A DNA stretch of 15,151 nucleotides from an uncultured Moraxella sp. (GTDB lineage Bacteria > Pseudomonadota > Gammaproteobacteria > Pseudomonadales > Moraxellaceae): assembly GCA_927911235.1 (NCBI GenBank), contig CAKMOY010000036.1:1-15151 (forward strand). Reading direction: 5' to 3'. Under the pieces are notes generated by a model. The model was given only the letters and a program-made list of their open reading frames with translations, was not told the origin of the DNA and made no database searches. A program made the translations under genes and the position numbers. Positions 1 to 7,668 of the stretch are shown here, piece after piece; the stretch's first letter is position 1; each line of letters starts with the position of its first letter.

Positions 1-474
1 GTTGAAAATGTTGAAAATGTTTCGCCAAACCCAACATCGGTTCAGCAACTGCTCGTCCCACAACCGCAACAACTCACAGGCGAATGGACAGCCCAAAAAT
101 GGGATTATTGGGTGTATTTGGCTCGCCAAAATCATTGGCTAGACACAGACGAAATCGTACTTGCCAAACTGGGCATGATGACAGGTCAAATCAACGGTGC
201 AAGTGAATTTTTTGGTGATGAAGACATTTTGAGTACAGGTGTGGCTTTTCAAAATTTTTGCAAAAAATTAAAACAGCATTTTCAAGGCATTGACGTTAAA
301 TTTAACAATAACGTAACGCAACTGCCTGATTTAAAACAACAAATCCCAGAGCAATTACAAAAAAACAGAGAAGCAATGGCATTACAAACCGCCACCGACC
401 AAATTACTGCACAGCCGATTATGCAATTACTCTTACAACAACACGCCAGTATTAATTTAGTAAAATTACTTTGA
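1..474 (+). CDS. dnaX: DNA polymerase III tau/gamma subunit, C-terminal part (5' end outside window)
   Basis: The frame is open from the first base to a TGA at 472-474, so this is the last 157 residues of a longer protein. It begins in a Gln/Pro/Asn-rich linker (VENVEN, then a Q-rich stretch). A compact domain follows, starting around WTAQKWDYW and ending in an amphipathic tail with QPIMQLLLQQ and NLVKLL. In Moraxellaceae and other gammaproteobacteria, the tau product of dnaX ends in such a domain after a low-complexity linker. This C-terminal domain of tau binds the polymerase alpha subunit and couples the leading and lagging strand enzymes at the fork. The assignment rests on remembered family resemblance of the tail, without the ATPase domain in view, so another linker-plus-domain protein is possible. 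No convincing terminator follows the stop. Confidence 0.65.
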   Translation, partial: VENVENVSPNPTSVQQLLVPQPQQLTGEWTAQKWDYWVYLARQNHWLDTDEIVLAKLGMMTGQINGASEFFGDEDILSTGVAFQNFCKKLKQHFQGIDVKFNNNVTQLPDLKQQIPEQLQKNREAMALQTATDQITAQPIMQLLLQQHASINLVKLL

Positions 475-667
475 TTGGTTAATATTAATAAATAATATAA
501 AAACAACAACAATAAAAAAGTTTTTAATAACAATGTTCTTTAGAAAAATTGACTAATGAGTACAATAAAAATTCAGGTTTTATAAAAAAAATGAGTTAAG
601 ATTATTTAAATTAATAAAAAAGTATTATATAATATATTTCCCTTAGTATAGAGTTAGGTAAATAAAT
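475..667. other. intergenic region, very AT-rich
   Basis: This gap between the dnaX-like gene and the LysR gene is almost entirely A and T. No GC-rich hairpin followed by a T run is visible, so how the upstream gene terminates is unclear. The only recognisable signals are a candidate promoter near its right end and a ribosome binding site for the next gene. Confidence 0.5.
605..633 (+). promoter_or_regulatory. candidate sigma70 promoter of the LysR gene
   Basis: A perfect -10 hexamer TATAAT lies at 628-633, with a weak -35 TTTAAA at 605-610 and a 17-base spacer. Transcription would start near 640, leaving a leader of about 28 bases. A purine-rich TAGGT at 655-659 sits 8 bases before the ATG at 668. 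In such AT-rich sequence a TATAAT can occur by chance, so the -35 match is the weak point. Confidence 0.5.
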
Positions 668-1567
668 ATGTTAGACAATTTAAGAGGCATGGCAGTATTT
701 GCCAGTGTTGTCCGTCATGGGTCTTTTAGCGGTGCAGCCAAAGAGCTTGGTATTACAACCAGTGCGGTAAGCCAACAAATCCGCTCACTTGAGCAAGATA
801 TGGGCGTGGTGTTGCTACACCGTTCAACCCGTAAATTAAGTTTGACCGAAGCAGGTGCAAGTTTTTACGAAAGTGCCAAAGACGTGGTAGAAGCAGCCGA
901 GCAAGGTCGTATCCGTGTGCACCAGTTGCGTGATGAGTTGGCGGGCAATCTACGTATCGCCACCACGCCAGAGCTAGGCGTTCAGCACGTTTTGCCTGCG
1001 TTATCAACGTGGATGTCAGCTCATGATGATTTAAATATTCATTTTGAAGCGGACAATCAGTACATTGACATGATTGAAGAGCGTATTGATATCGCTGTGC
1101 GTATGTCGCCAAATACCAATGACAACAGCGTGTCAGTACACCCATTGAGCGAAGTGCGTCCAATGCTTGTGGCATCACCACATTATTTACGCCAACATGC
1201 CAAAATCGTTGAGCCAAAAGATTTGGTAAATTTACAAATGATTGGAATTACTTTGGTAAAAGACCCAGCGCAAGTAGAGCTAACCAGCGTAGAAACTGGC
1301 AAAAAAGTGCGTGTCAAAATGCCAAGCCGTATCCAAACCAACAACGTGCAACTTGCAATAACGTTGGCAAAAGAAGGCCAAGGCGTGGCTCGTATCTTGT
1401 CATTGGATATCCAAAAAGAACTTGCTAGTGGTGAATTGGTTGAAGTATTGCCAACTTATCATTTACCAACCTATATGCTGTATGCAGTAACGCCACGCCG
1501 TGAACAACAGACAACAAAAGTTGTGCGTTGCTTAGAAGTTTTGACCAAATATTTTGAAAAAAACTAA
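668..1567 (+). CDS. LysR-family transcriptional regulator
   Basis: A 299-residue protein, the usual length for the LysR family. Residues about 1-60 form the winged helix-turn-helix DNA-binding domain, with the signature run GSFSGAAKELGITTSAVSQQ followed by RSLEQDMGVVLLHRSTR and LTEAG. Residues about 90-295 are the type 2 periplasmic-binding-protein-like effector domain. It includes the motif DIAVRMS, typical of the CrgA-like subgroup that often controls neighbouring metabolic or efflux genes. Such proteins are cytoplasmic tetramers that change DNA bending on ligand binding. No divergent partner gene is present: the left neighbour runs in the same direction, so the target cannot be inferred from context. 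The gene has its own candidate promoter and a strong terminator, so it looks monocistronic. The ligand is unknown. Confidence 0.93.
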   Translation: MLDNLRGMAVFASVVRHGSFSGAAKELGITTSAVSQQIRSLEQDMGVVLLHRSTRKLSLTEAGASFYESAKDVVEAAEQGRIRVHQLRDELAGNLRIATTPELGVQHVLPALSTWMSAHDDLNIHFEADNQYIDMIEERIDIAVRMSPNTNDNSVSVHPLSEVRPMLVASPHYLRQHAKIVEPKDLVNLQMIGITLVKDPAQVELTSVETGKKVRVKMPSRIQTNNVQLAITLAKEGQGVARILSLDIQKELASGELVEVLPTYHLPTYMLYAVTPRREQQTTKVVRCLEVLTKYFEKN

Positions 1568-1601
1568 TAAACTCTTGTTAATTTTATTAGTTGATTTTAT
1601 T

Positions 1602-1631
1602 AAAAGCGGATACCAGTTATCCGCTTTTTTT
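1602..1631 (+). terminator. rho-independent terminator of the LysR gene
   Basis: A perfect 11-base-pair stem (1602-1612 with 1618-1628, core AGCGGATA/TATCCGCT) encloses a five-base loop, CCAGT. The 3' arm runs into T7 (1625-1631). It lies 35 bases after the LysR stop codon. The A tract in the 5' arm could let it act in both directions. Confidence 0.92.
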
Positions 1632-1698
1632 GTTGCCAATTATTTTAAAAAATTCATTTAAAAAATTTTGCTGAAAAATAAACACAACGAATTGGTTT

Positions 1699-1727
1699 TT
1701 GTGAAGTGATGGCTTTTATGTTAAACT
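1699..1727 (+). promoter_or_regulatory. candidate promoter of proC
   Basis: TTGTGA (1699-1704) and TAAACT (1722-1727) are separated by 17 bases; each matches the sigma70 consensus at 4 of 6 positions. The pair lies between the LysR terminator and the proC start, where a promoter is needed. The start of transcription would be near 1734, giving a leader of about 40 bases. Confidence 0.4.
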
Positions 1728-1773
1728 AGACAGCTGTAATTTGACAAAAAATATTGAAAAAAAAGGACACACC

Positions 1774-2598
1774 ATGCTCAGCAATTTTTCAAAAACCATC
1801 ACGTTTATCGGTGGTGGTAATATGGCAGAAGCCTTGATAACAGGGCTTTTGGCAAAAGGTTTAACTGCCAGTTTAATCAGCGTGATTGACCCAGATACGC
1901 AAAAATTACAAAATTTTGCCGGCAAAGGTGTCAATGCCCTGAATGCGGACAATCTTGAACAAAACAAGCAACATCTCGCCAAATCCGATATTGTGATTTT
2001 GGCAATCAAACCGCAAGTGGTCGCCGATGTGCTAACGCCATTTGCGGACGTGTGGGACAGCCAATTGGTGATTTCTATCTTGGCAGGTGTGCCGTTGGCT
2101 CGCTTAGAAAGTTTGTTAGGCAACAATGTGCGACTGGTGCGAGCCATGCCAAACACGCCTGCGATGATTCAACAAGGAGCGACAGGCGTATTTTCCAAAT
2201 TGCCACCAGATGACAAAGCATTGGCAACCCAAGTTTTATCGGCATCAGGCTTGGTATTGTGGGTAGAAAACGAAGAACTATTGCACGCTGTTACTGCCGT
2301 TTCAGGTTCTGCCCCTGCTTACTTTTTTTATATGTTTGAAAGCATGATAAAAGCTGGACAAAATTTTGGTTTAACCGAAGAACAAGCCAAAAACCTAGCC
2401 ATTCAAGCCGCTTTAGGCTCAGCAAAAATGGCACTAGAAAGCCAAGACAGCACAGCCGTATTACGCCAAAAAGTTACATCGCCAAACGGCACAACCCACA
2501 GTGCTATTTGTGTATTTGATGACAATCAATTTGGCGAAATTGTAGAAAAAGCCATGCAAGCGTGCGTAAATCGCTCTATTGAATTAAGTAAAAATTAA
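1774..2598 (+). CDS. proC: pyrroline-5-carboxylate reductase
   Basis: This enzyme catalyses the last step of proline synthesis, the NAD(P)H-dependent reduction of 1-pyrroline-5-carboxylate to L-proline in the cytoplasm. From the ATG at 1774 it is 274 residues, the normal family length. An N-terminal Rossmann motif FIGGGNMAEA lies at residues 11-20, followed by AIKPQ and VRAMPNTPA, which are both family hallmarks. The C-terminal dimerisation and substrate region contains AVSGSAPAYFF and the signature around TSPNGTT. The ATG is preferred over the in-frame TTG at 1741 because AAGGA at 1763-1767 lies 6 bases before it, and because a longer form would add residues the family lacks. The next gene, yggT, follows after about 43 bases with no terminator. 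The proC-yggT pair is common in proteobacteria, so co-transcription is likely. Confidence 0.96.
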   Translation: MLSNFSKTITFIGGGNMAEALITGLLAKGLTASLISVIDPDTQKLQNFAGKGVNALNADNLEQNKQHLAKSDIVILAIKPQVVADVLTPFADVWDSQLVISILAGVPLARLESLLGNNVRLVRAMPNTPAMIQQGATGVFSKLPPDDKALATQVLSASGLVLWVENEELLHAVTAVSGSAPAYFFYMFESMIKAGQNFGLTEEQAKNLAIQAALGSAKMALESQDSTAVLRQKVTSPNGTTHSAICVFDDNQFGEIVEKAMQACVNRSIELSKN

Positions 2599-2641
2599 TT
2601 GATAATTTATTCATAATAAATAAAAAAGGTAAAATAACTGC

Positions 2642-3277
2642 ATGACACCTATCATTTCAGGTATTTTTGATATTGTCGTTGGCTGTGCGATGTTGTTGAT
2701 TTTTTTTGCGTTTTTATGGTGCAGTTTACAGGCATAGAACGTAAAGAACCGCAAGTCACTTTTTTTGTATCAGCTCACCCAAGTTGTTGATGTGTTTGCT
2801 CGCATTTTTCCGACCGTTGGCGGTGGTAGGGTGAGTTTGTCGGCGGTGGCGTTGTTGTTTTTGCTCCGTTTGATTTTTATTTGGGGCGTATTGGACATCA
2901 TGAAAATTGATAGCCAATATATCGGATTTTTTAACAGCACCGAATACAACATGGCGATGATTGACTATTTAAACCGCTATTTTTCGCCTTATATATTGTT
3001 TTTTGTGGCAGGAATTACGCTGGTTTTGGACTTTTTACGCCTAAGCCAACTGCTTATCATGGCATCATTTGTTATCAGTTGGATTGTGTTTTTTAGTGAC
3101 AAATTGCACCCAGCGTTGGCATTGTTAGGCAACTTAAGCGAACCCATCATCGCACCTTTTCGCAAAATTATTCCGCCAGTGGGTATGTTTGACTTAGCAC
3201 CGATGATTGGGTTTTTCTTAATTATTTTATTAGAAACCATTATCCAAACGTTGGGTATCTATCTGATAAAATTGTAA
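2642..3277 (+). pseudogene. yggT: YggT family membrane protein, reading frame shifted twice
   Basis: The ATG at 2642 opens with MTPIISGIFDIVVGCAMLLIFF, a typical YggT first membrane helix, but the frame hits TAG at 2735. The expected continuation (MVQFTGIERKEPQVTF) is in the +1 frame at about 2716-2760. The protein then returns to the original frame at LYQLTQVVDVFARIFPTVGG and runs to the stop at 3275. One extra T in the T5 at 2711-2715 and one less in the T7 at 2760-2766 restore a single 211-residue protein. That protein has two copies of the YggT unit (ARIFPTVGG; APFRKIIPPVGMFDLAP) and about four to five membrane segments. YggT proteins are inner-membrane proteins linked to osmotic stress tolerance and found near proC. 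The two compensating changes suggest base-calling error. If real, an alternative start at 2765 (TTG) would give only a truncated product. An AAGG lies about 12 bases before the ATG. Confidence 0.85.
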
Positions 3278-3289
3278 TTTTTTAAACAA

Positions 3290-4111
<822 letters not shown>

Positions 4112-4169
4112 TCAAAATGGGTTAATGAAAAATAACAAGGATATTTTTGCATAAATTTTAAAAAAAGTC

Positions 4170-4197
4170 TTGCTTTTTTGTGCAACTCTGCTATAAT
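4170..4197 (+). promoter_or_regulatory. promoter of tRNA-Ser
   Basis: TTGCTT (4170-4175) and a perfect TATAAT (4192-4197) are 16 bases apart, followed by the GC-rich discriminator GCCGTCCC. This is typical of stable-RNA promoters under stringent control. It lies in the gap between thiD and the tRNA and points toward the tRNA. Confidence 0.8.
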
Positions 4198-4207
4198 GCC
4201 GTCCCAC

Positions 4208-4228
4208 AACGATTTGAAATAAATCGTT
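4208..4228 (+). repeat. inverted repeat in the tRNA-Ser leader
   Basis: AACGATTT (4208-4215) and AAATCGTT (4221-4228) form a perfect 8-base-pair hairpin with loop GAAAT. It lies between the start of transcription and the mature tRNA 5' end, so it is probably the 5' leader hairpin of the precursor removed by RNase P. Confidence 0.6.
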
Positions 4229-4245
4229 CGTATTATAAAATGCTT

Positions 4246-4335
4246 GGTGACGTGGGTGAGTGGCTGAAACCACAGCCCTGCTAAGGCTGCATACGGGAAA
4301 CTGTATCGAGGGTTCGAATCCCTCCGTCACCGCCA
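4246..4335 (+). tRNA. tRNA-Ser (anticodon GCT)
   Basis: A 90-base class II tRNA including an encoded CCA (4333-4335). The acceptor stem pairs GGTGACG (4246-4252) with CGTCACC (4325-4331), with discriminator G at 4332. The anticodon stem CAGCC/GGCTG encloses the loop CTGCTAA, with the anticodon GCT at 4280-4282, which reads AGC and AGU. The long variable arm pairs ATACGG with CTGTAT around a GAAA loop. The T loop TTCGAAT is intact. The long variable arm and discriminator G are serine identity elements. Confidence 0.97.
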
Positions 4336-4387
4336 TTTTTTATTTTTAAGTGTTTTAAAAATTTTTTAAAAAAATAATAAAAAATGC

Positions 4388-4417
4388 TTGACAATATAAA
4401 AAAAACATCTTTATAAT
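4388..4417 (+). promoter_or_regulatory. perfect-consensus promoter of tRNA-Arg
   Basis: A perfect -35 TTGACA (4388-4393) and perfect -10 TATAAT (4412-4417) with an 18-base, A-rich spacer are followed by the discriminator ACGCCTC. This gives tRNA-Arg its own strong transcription unit independent of tRNA-Ser. Confidence 0.9.
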
Positions 4418-4424
4418 ACGCCTC

Positions 4425-4457
4425 ACTTTAAAACGATATAAAAAATGATTTTAAAGT
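4425..4457 (+). repeat. inverted repeat in the tRNA-Arg leader
   Basis: ACTTTAAAA (4425-4433) and TTTTAAAGT (4449-4457) are perfect inverted complements around a 15-base loop. They occupy the transcribed leader between the promoter and the mature tRNA 5' end. The stem is AT-rich and therefore weak, and there is no T run, so it is not a terminator. Confidence 0.5.
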
Positions 4458-4470
4458 TACTTTTAGTAAA

Positions 4471-4547
4471 GCGCCCGTAGCTCAGTTGGATAGAGCATCA
4501 GGCTACGAACTTGAGGGTCGGGAGTTCGAATCTCTCCGGGCGCGCCA
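4471..4547 (+). tRNA. tRNA-Arg (anticodon ACG)
   Basis: A 77-base tRNA with encoded CCA (4545-4547). The acceptor stem pairs GCGCCCG (4471-4477) with CGGGCGC (4537-4543), with discriminator G at 4544. The anticodon loop CTACGAA places ACG at 4505-4507; its first A is normally converted to inosine by TadA, so it reads CGU, CGC and CGA. The D loop (AGCTCAGTTGGATAGAGC) and T loop (TTCGAAT) are canonical. Confidence 0.97.
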
Positions 4548-4561
4548 CTAAAACCAAAATT

Positions 4562-4592
4562 ATCGCCAAACCATGTTTAGGCGATTTTTTTT
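4562..4592 (+). terminator. rho-independent terminator after tRNA-Arg
   Basis: ATCGCC (4562-4567) pairs with GGCGAT (4580-4585). The stem is extended inward by AAAC/GTTT with one bulged A, leaving a three-base loop. T8 follows (4585-4592). It lies 14 bases after the tRNA 3' end. Confidence 0.88.
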
Positions 4593-4722
4593 ATGCCTAA
4601 AATTTGGTTGTTTTGTATAACCTAACCCAAAATATTTTCATCACCCAATCAAAAATAAAGGTTTAGCTTTTTGCGTTTTTGCGTTAAAATTCTTCTTTCT
4701 TTATTTATTCAATATCAATCGC

Positions 4723-5346
4723 ATGACAAAATCCACAAAAAAAACCAAACCCACCACCGATTATCAACCCAAAATCGCCAATAAACAACCTATGGTCGCA
4801 AAACCTAGCCTTAGACTGGTCGCCATGTTGTATGATGGTATGTTAATTTTGGCATTGTTGTTTTTTATTACCATGTTGTTGGTGGTGCTTGGTACGCATT
4901 TGTTGTTGCCTATTGGTAAGACTTCACAGCAAGCGACCGAATTGCCAAAATGGTATCAGCATTTGGTTTTGACACCGTCTTTTGTTTTGACTTTGATTGG
5001 TTTTTATGGTGTGTTTTTGCGAAAATCTGGTCAGACGCTTGGTATGCAGACGTGGCGTTTAAAGACGATTCATCGTGATGGTTCGTTGTTAAGCTGGGGA
5101 CAGGTTGTCAAGAGAGTGTTGTCGGCGTGTCTGTTGCCTGCGGTGTGTGCGATTTTGGGCAGTGTGTTGCATGGTAGTCGTGGGGCGGTGTTATTTAGCG
5201 GTTTTGTGGGGTTTTTGTTTAATTATTGGTTTGCGTGGGTGAACAAGCAGGGCATTGCGGTGCATGATATGCTGTCGGATACGGTTACGCTAAAAATGCC
5301 AAAAATTGAGCATGAAGGCTTGTTTGCGTCTTTTCGTAAAAAATAA
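4723..5346 (+). CDS. RDD family integral membrane protein
   Basis: A 207-residue protein with a charged, Lys-rich N-terminal tail (residues 1-30) and about four hydrophobic segments (roughly 33-60, 82-105, 127-150 and 155-175). The RDD family pattern is visible. An Arg lies just before the first helix with an Asp inside it (SLRLVAMLYDGMLI), GQTLGMQTWRLK sits in the middle, and HDMLSDT follows the last helix. RDD proteins lie in the inner membrane and are mostly uncharacterised; some act as Na+/H+ or metal transport factors, but nothing here fixes a substrate. The ATG at 4723 lacks a clear Shine-Dalgarno sequence. The stop codon is 11 bases before queF and no terminator lies between, so this gene is probably the first of an operon with queF and nagZ. 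Confidence 0.88.
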   Translation: MTKSTKKTKPTTDYQPKIANKQPMVAKPSLRLVAMLYDGMLILALLFFITMLLVVLGTHLLLPIGKTSQQATELPKWYQHLVLTPSFVLTLIGFYGVFLRKSGQTLGMQTWRLKTIHRDGSLLSWGQVVKRVLSACLLPAVCAILGSVLHGSRGAVLFSGFVGFLFNYWFAWVNKQGIAVHDMLSDTVTLKMPKIEHEGLFASFRKK

Positions 5347-5357
5347 TAGGAATTTTC

Positions 5358-6212
5358 ATGAATACAATTCACACACCTGAAAATAGTATTTTGGGGCAAT
5401 CCACCACTTACCCAAAAACCTACAGCCCAGAGATTTTATACCCTATTCCACGAGCGTTGGGGCGAGATAAACTTAGCCTATCAAATGAAAAATTAAGTCT
5501 TGGCACAGACTTTTGGCACGTTTTTGAACTCTCGTGGCTCAATAAAAACGGCATTTCACAAGTGGCAATGGCACGCCTTACCATTCCTGCGACTTCTTTA
5601 TTTATCGTGGAATCAAAGTCGTTAAAGCTGTATTTTAACAGCCTAAATTTTACCGAATTTGACAGCGTGCAAGATTTGCAAAAAACGATAGAAACCGATT
5701 TGTCAAATTGCTTAAAAGCCAATGTAAAAATGGCGATTTTTGATGTTAAAAATGCGAACAGCTTGCCACTTGCCGAGCCGAACGGCATTTGTATTGATAA
5801 TGCGTTAGATAATTCTAATAAAAAAATTGCGATTGTTGATGATGTGAATAACGCAAGTTTAGCGTTGTTAAACGAAAATGGCGAAACTAAATTACAAGTG
5901 TTTCATTCGCACCTACTTCGCTCAAATTGCCCAGTTACCAATCAGCCAGATTGGGGAACGCTTGAGATTGCCATTGACAGTCAGCCAATTGATACAGCAG
6001 GTTTGCTTGAGTATATTTTGACTTTCCGTCAGCATAACGGCTTTCACGAGCAATGCGTGGAGCAGATTTTTAGTGATTTGACCGAAAAATTTACCCCAAA
6101 AAGTCTGATGGTGCGAGCGTGGTACACTAGACGTGGTGGCATTGATATTAATCCGTGTCGTGTCAGTGATTTATCGCTTTTGCCAAGCCCAACACGATTA
6201 AACCGCCAATGA
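5358..6212 (+). CDS. queF: NADPH-dependent 7-cyano-7-deazaguanine reductase (QueF)
   Basis: QueF reduces the nitrile of preQ0 to the aminomethyl group of preQ1, the last free-base step before insertion into tRNA on the way to queuosine. At 284 residues it is the long, two-domain form found in E. coli. The N-terminal half holds the QueF motif ESKSLKLYFNS at residues 85-95 (NADPH binding). The C-terminal half holds SNCPVTNQPDWG, with the thioimide-forming Cys at residue 191 and the proton-relay Asp at 198. FHEQC follows with His230 and Glu231 for preQ0 recognition, then YTRRGGIDINP. These residues sit one position after their E. coli counterparts. The start is set by AGGA at 5348-5351, 6 bases before the ATG. 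No preQ1 riboswitch fits in the 11-base gap upstream. It lies between an RDD gene and nagZ, probably co-transcribed but not functionally linked. Confidence 0.97.
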   Translation: MNTIHTPENSILGQSTTYPKTYSPEILYPIPRALGRDKLSLSNEKLSLGTDFWHVFELSWLNKNGISQVAMARLTIPATSLFIVESKSLKLYFNSLNFTEFDSVQDLQKTIETDLSNCLKANVKMAIFDVKNANSLPLAEPNGICIDNALDNSNKKIAIVDDVNNASLALLNENGETKLQVFHSHLLRSNCPVTNQPDWGTLEIAIDSQPIDTAGLLEYILTFRQHNGFHEQCVEQIFSDLTEKFTPKSLMVRAWYTRRGGIDINPCRVSDLSLLPSPTRLNRQ

Positions 6213-6242
6213 TTTGTAATAATAAAAATATTAGGATAAAAA

Positions 6243-7305
6243 ATGAAAAATAATTCAACAAAAATCGGTCAATTAATGCTTGACGTAGCAGGCACAGAAC
6301 TCACACAAGCCGACCAAGAACTTATCAAACAGCCCCAAGTCGGTGGCGTTATCCTATTCGCTCGTAATGTCGCCACACCACAGCAAGTGCGAGAACTTAC
6401 CGACAGTATCCGAGCGGTTAAACCGAACATTTTGATTGCCGTAGACCAAGAAGGCGGTCGTGTCGCTCGCTTTCGGCAAGGCTTTTCGCCACTACCGCCA
6501 ATGGGCAAACTTGGCGAAGTGTTTGAGTGTGAGCCGATTTTTGCACTTGAGTTGGCTTTTGCCTGTGGTTACGTCATGGCAAGCGAAGTGTTGGCGGTGG
6601 GCGTGGATTTTAGCTTTGCCCCTGTGCTAGACGTGAATGGCGTGAGTGCGGTGATTGGCGATAGGGCGTTTCATCAGCACCCAACGGCGATTACGGCGTT
6701 GTCGGCAGAATTTATGCGTGGCATGAAATCAGCAGGCATGGCGACCACAGGTAAGCATTTTCCAGGGCATGGCTCAGTCGCCCCTGACTCGCACGTTGCC
6801 GATGCGGTTGATGAGCGGACTTTTGACGAGATTTATCAATATGATATGCAACCTTTTATCAAAAATTTTACCTTGCTTGATGCGTTGATGCCCGCCCATG
6901 TCATTTTTAATAAAGTTGATGATAAACCTGCGGGATTTTCACCGATTTTGGATTCAACAAATTATTAGACAAAAGTTAGGTTTTGATGGCGTGTTATTTT
7001 CTGATGATTTGTCAATGAAAGCCGCCCATGTTGCAGGTGATGCAGGCGAGCGTATCAAATCGGCTTTGACGGCAGGCTGTGATATGGGTTTGGTATGTAA
7101 TGACAGGGATTCGGCATTGATTGCGTTGGAAAAATTACAAAAAAATCCAGAGCTTTGTAATGAAAAAAACAGTCAGCGATTGGCAAACATGAAAGCAGAT
7201 TTTCATGCTTGGCAAAATGATTTAAGCCAAACGGCAAACCTTCACGAAAATTGGCAAGCGTTGCAACAAAAAATTAATCAACAATTTTTTTTCTTAAAAG
7301 GTTAA
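6243..7305 (+). pseudogene. nagZ: beta-N-acetylhexosaminidase NagZ, frameshifted
   Basis: NagZ is a cytoplasmic glycoside hydrolase family 3 enzyme that removes N-acetylglucosamine from anhydro-muropeptides in cell-wall recycling; its products influence AmpR-type beta-lactamase induction. The first frame gives residues 1-234 with VDQEGGRVARF at 67-77 and the catalytic-loop motif KHFPGHG at 171-177. The protein should then continue [29 protein letters not shown], which contains the nucleophile Asp region, but that lies in the +1 frame. Removing one T from the T4 at 6946-6949 joins both parts into about 353 residues, close to the usual 340. As written, the first frame stops at 6966-6968 and would lack the nucleophile. 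AGGA at 6233-6236 lies 6 bases before the ATG. It follows queF after 30 bases, and no terminator follows its stop at 7303. Confidence 0.9.
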
Positions 7306-7349
7306 TTTGAAATAAATCCAAGTTTTTTGCAAATATTTTAAAAAAGTAT

Positions 7350-7378
7350 TTGACAATGGTATTAAAAATCCATATAAT
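7350..7378 (+). promoter_or_regulatory. perfect-consensus promoter of the initiator tRNA
   Basis: A perfect -35 TTGACA (7350-7355) and perfect -10 TATAAT (7373-7378) have the optimal 17-base spacer. The mature tRNA begins 17 bases after the -10, so the leader is only about 10 bases. Read-through past the terminator at 7538-7567 could also feed rimP-nusA-infB. Confidence 0.92.
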
Positions 7379-7394
7379 AGTTTCCCTAAGTTGT

Positions 7395-7471
<77 letters not shown>

Positions 7472-7668
7472 ATTATTTAGTAGTTTTGTTAATGTCATTT
7501 TTTGACAAAAACTATTTAAATCATCTTATTTTGATTTAAACCCACTAATTAATTTGTGGGTTTTTTTGTATCTATAGGTTTTAAATTTCATCATTTTTTG
7601 TTAAATTAGTACGCAAGTTTTTTGTGAATGATGATTTTTTAACCATTGATTTATAGATTAAGGATAAT
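7472..7668. other. spacer between tRNA-fMet and rimP
   Basis: Besides the terminator at 7538-7567, a weak hairpin can be drawn between TAGTTTTGT (7481-7489) and ACAAAAACTA (7505-7514) with one bulge; it could be a 3' trailer structure. No convincing promoter for rimP was found after the terminator. AAGGA at 7660-7664 sits 4 bases before the rimP ATG. Confidence 0.4.
7538..7567 (+). terminator. rho-independent terminator between tRNA-fMet and rimP
   Basis: AAACCCAC (7538-7545) pairs perfectly with GTGGGTTT (7556-7563) around a 10-base AT-only loop. The 3' arm runs into T7 (7561-7567). It lies 67 bases past the tRNA and 101 bases before rimP, so it may separate tRNA transcription from the nusA-infB operon or attenuate it. 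Confidence 0.88.

Noticed and set aside
753..1217. Minus-strand open frame opposite the LysR gene
   Set aside because: It overlaps a clear LysR-type gene completely and its protein shows no recognisable features.
1741..1773. TTG at 1741 as the proC start
   Set aside because: It adds 11 Lys-rich residues that ProC proteins lack, while the ATG at 1774 has a well-spaced AAGGA.
2711..2766. Programmed ribosomal frameshifting in yggT
   Set aside because: Two opposite shifts in one small gene would be required, neither at a classical slippery heptamer with a downstream structure, and similar breaks occur in unrelated genes nearby.
4336..4387. Terminator after tRNA-Ser from the AT-only inverted repeats
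   Set aside because: The stems contain no G:C pairs and the A/T runs pair in many ways, so no specific terminator can be supported.
5347..5357. preQ1 riboswitch controlling queF
   Set aside because: The gap to the upstream gene is only 11 bases and no aptamer-like pseudoknot is visible before the RDD gene.
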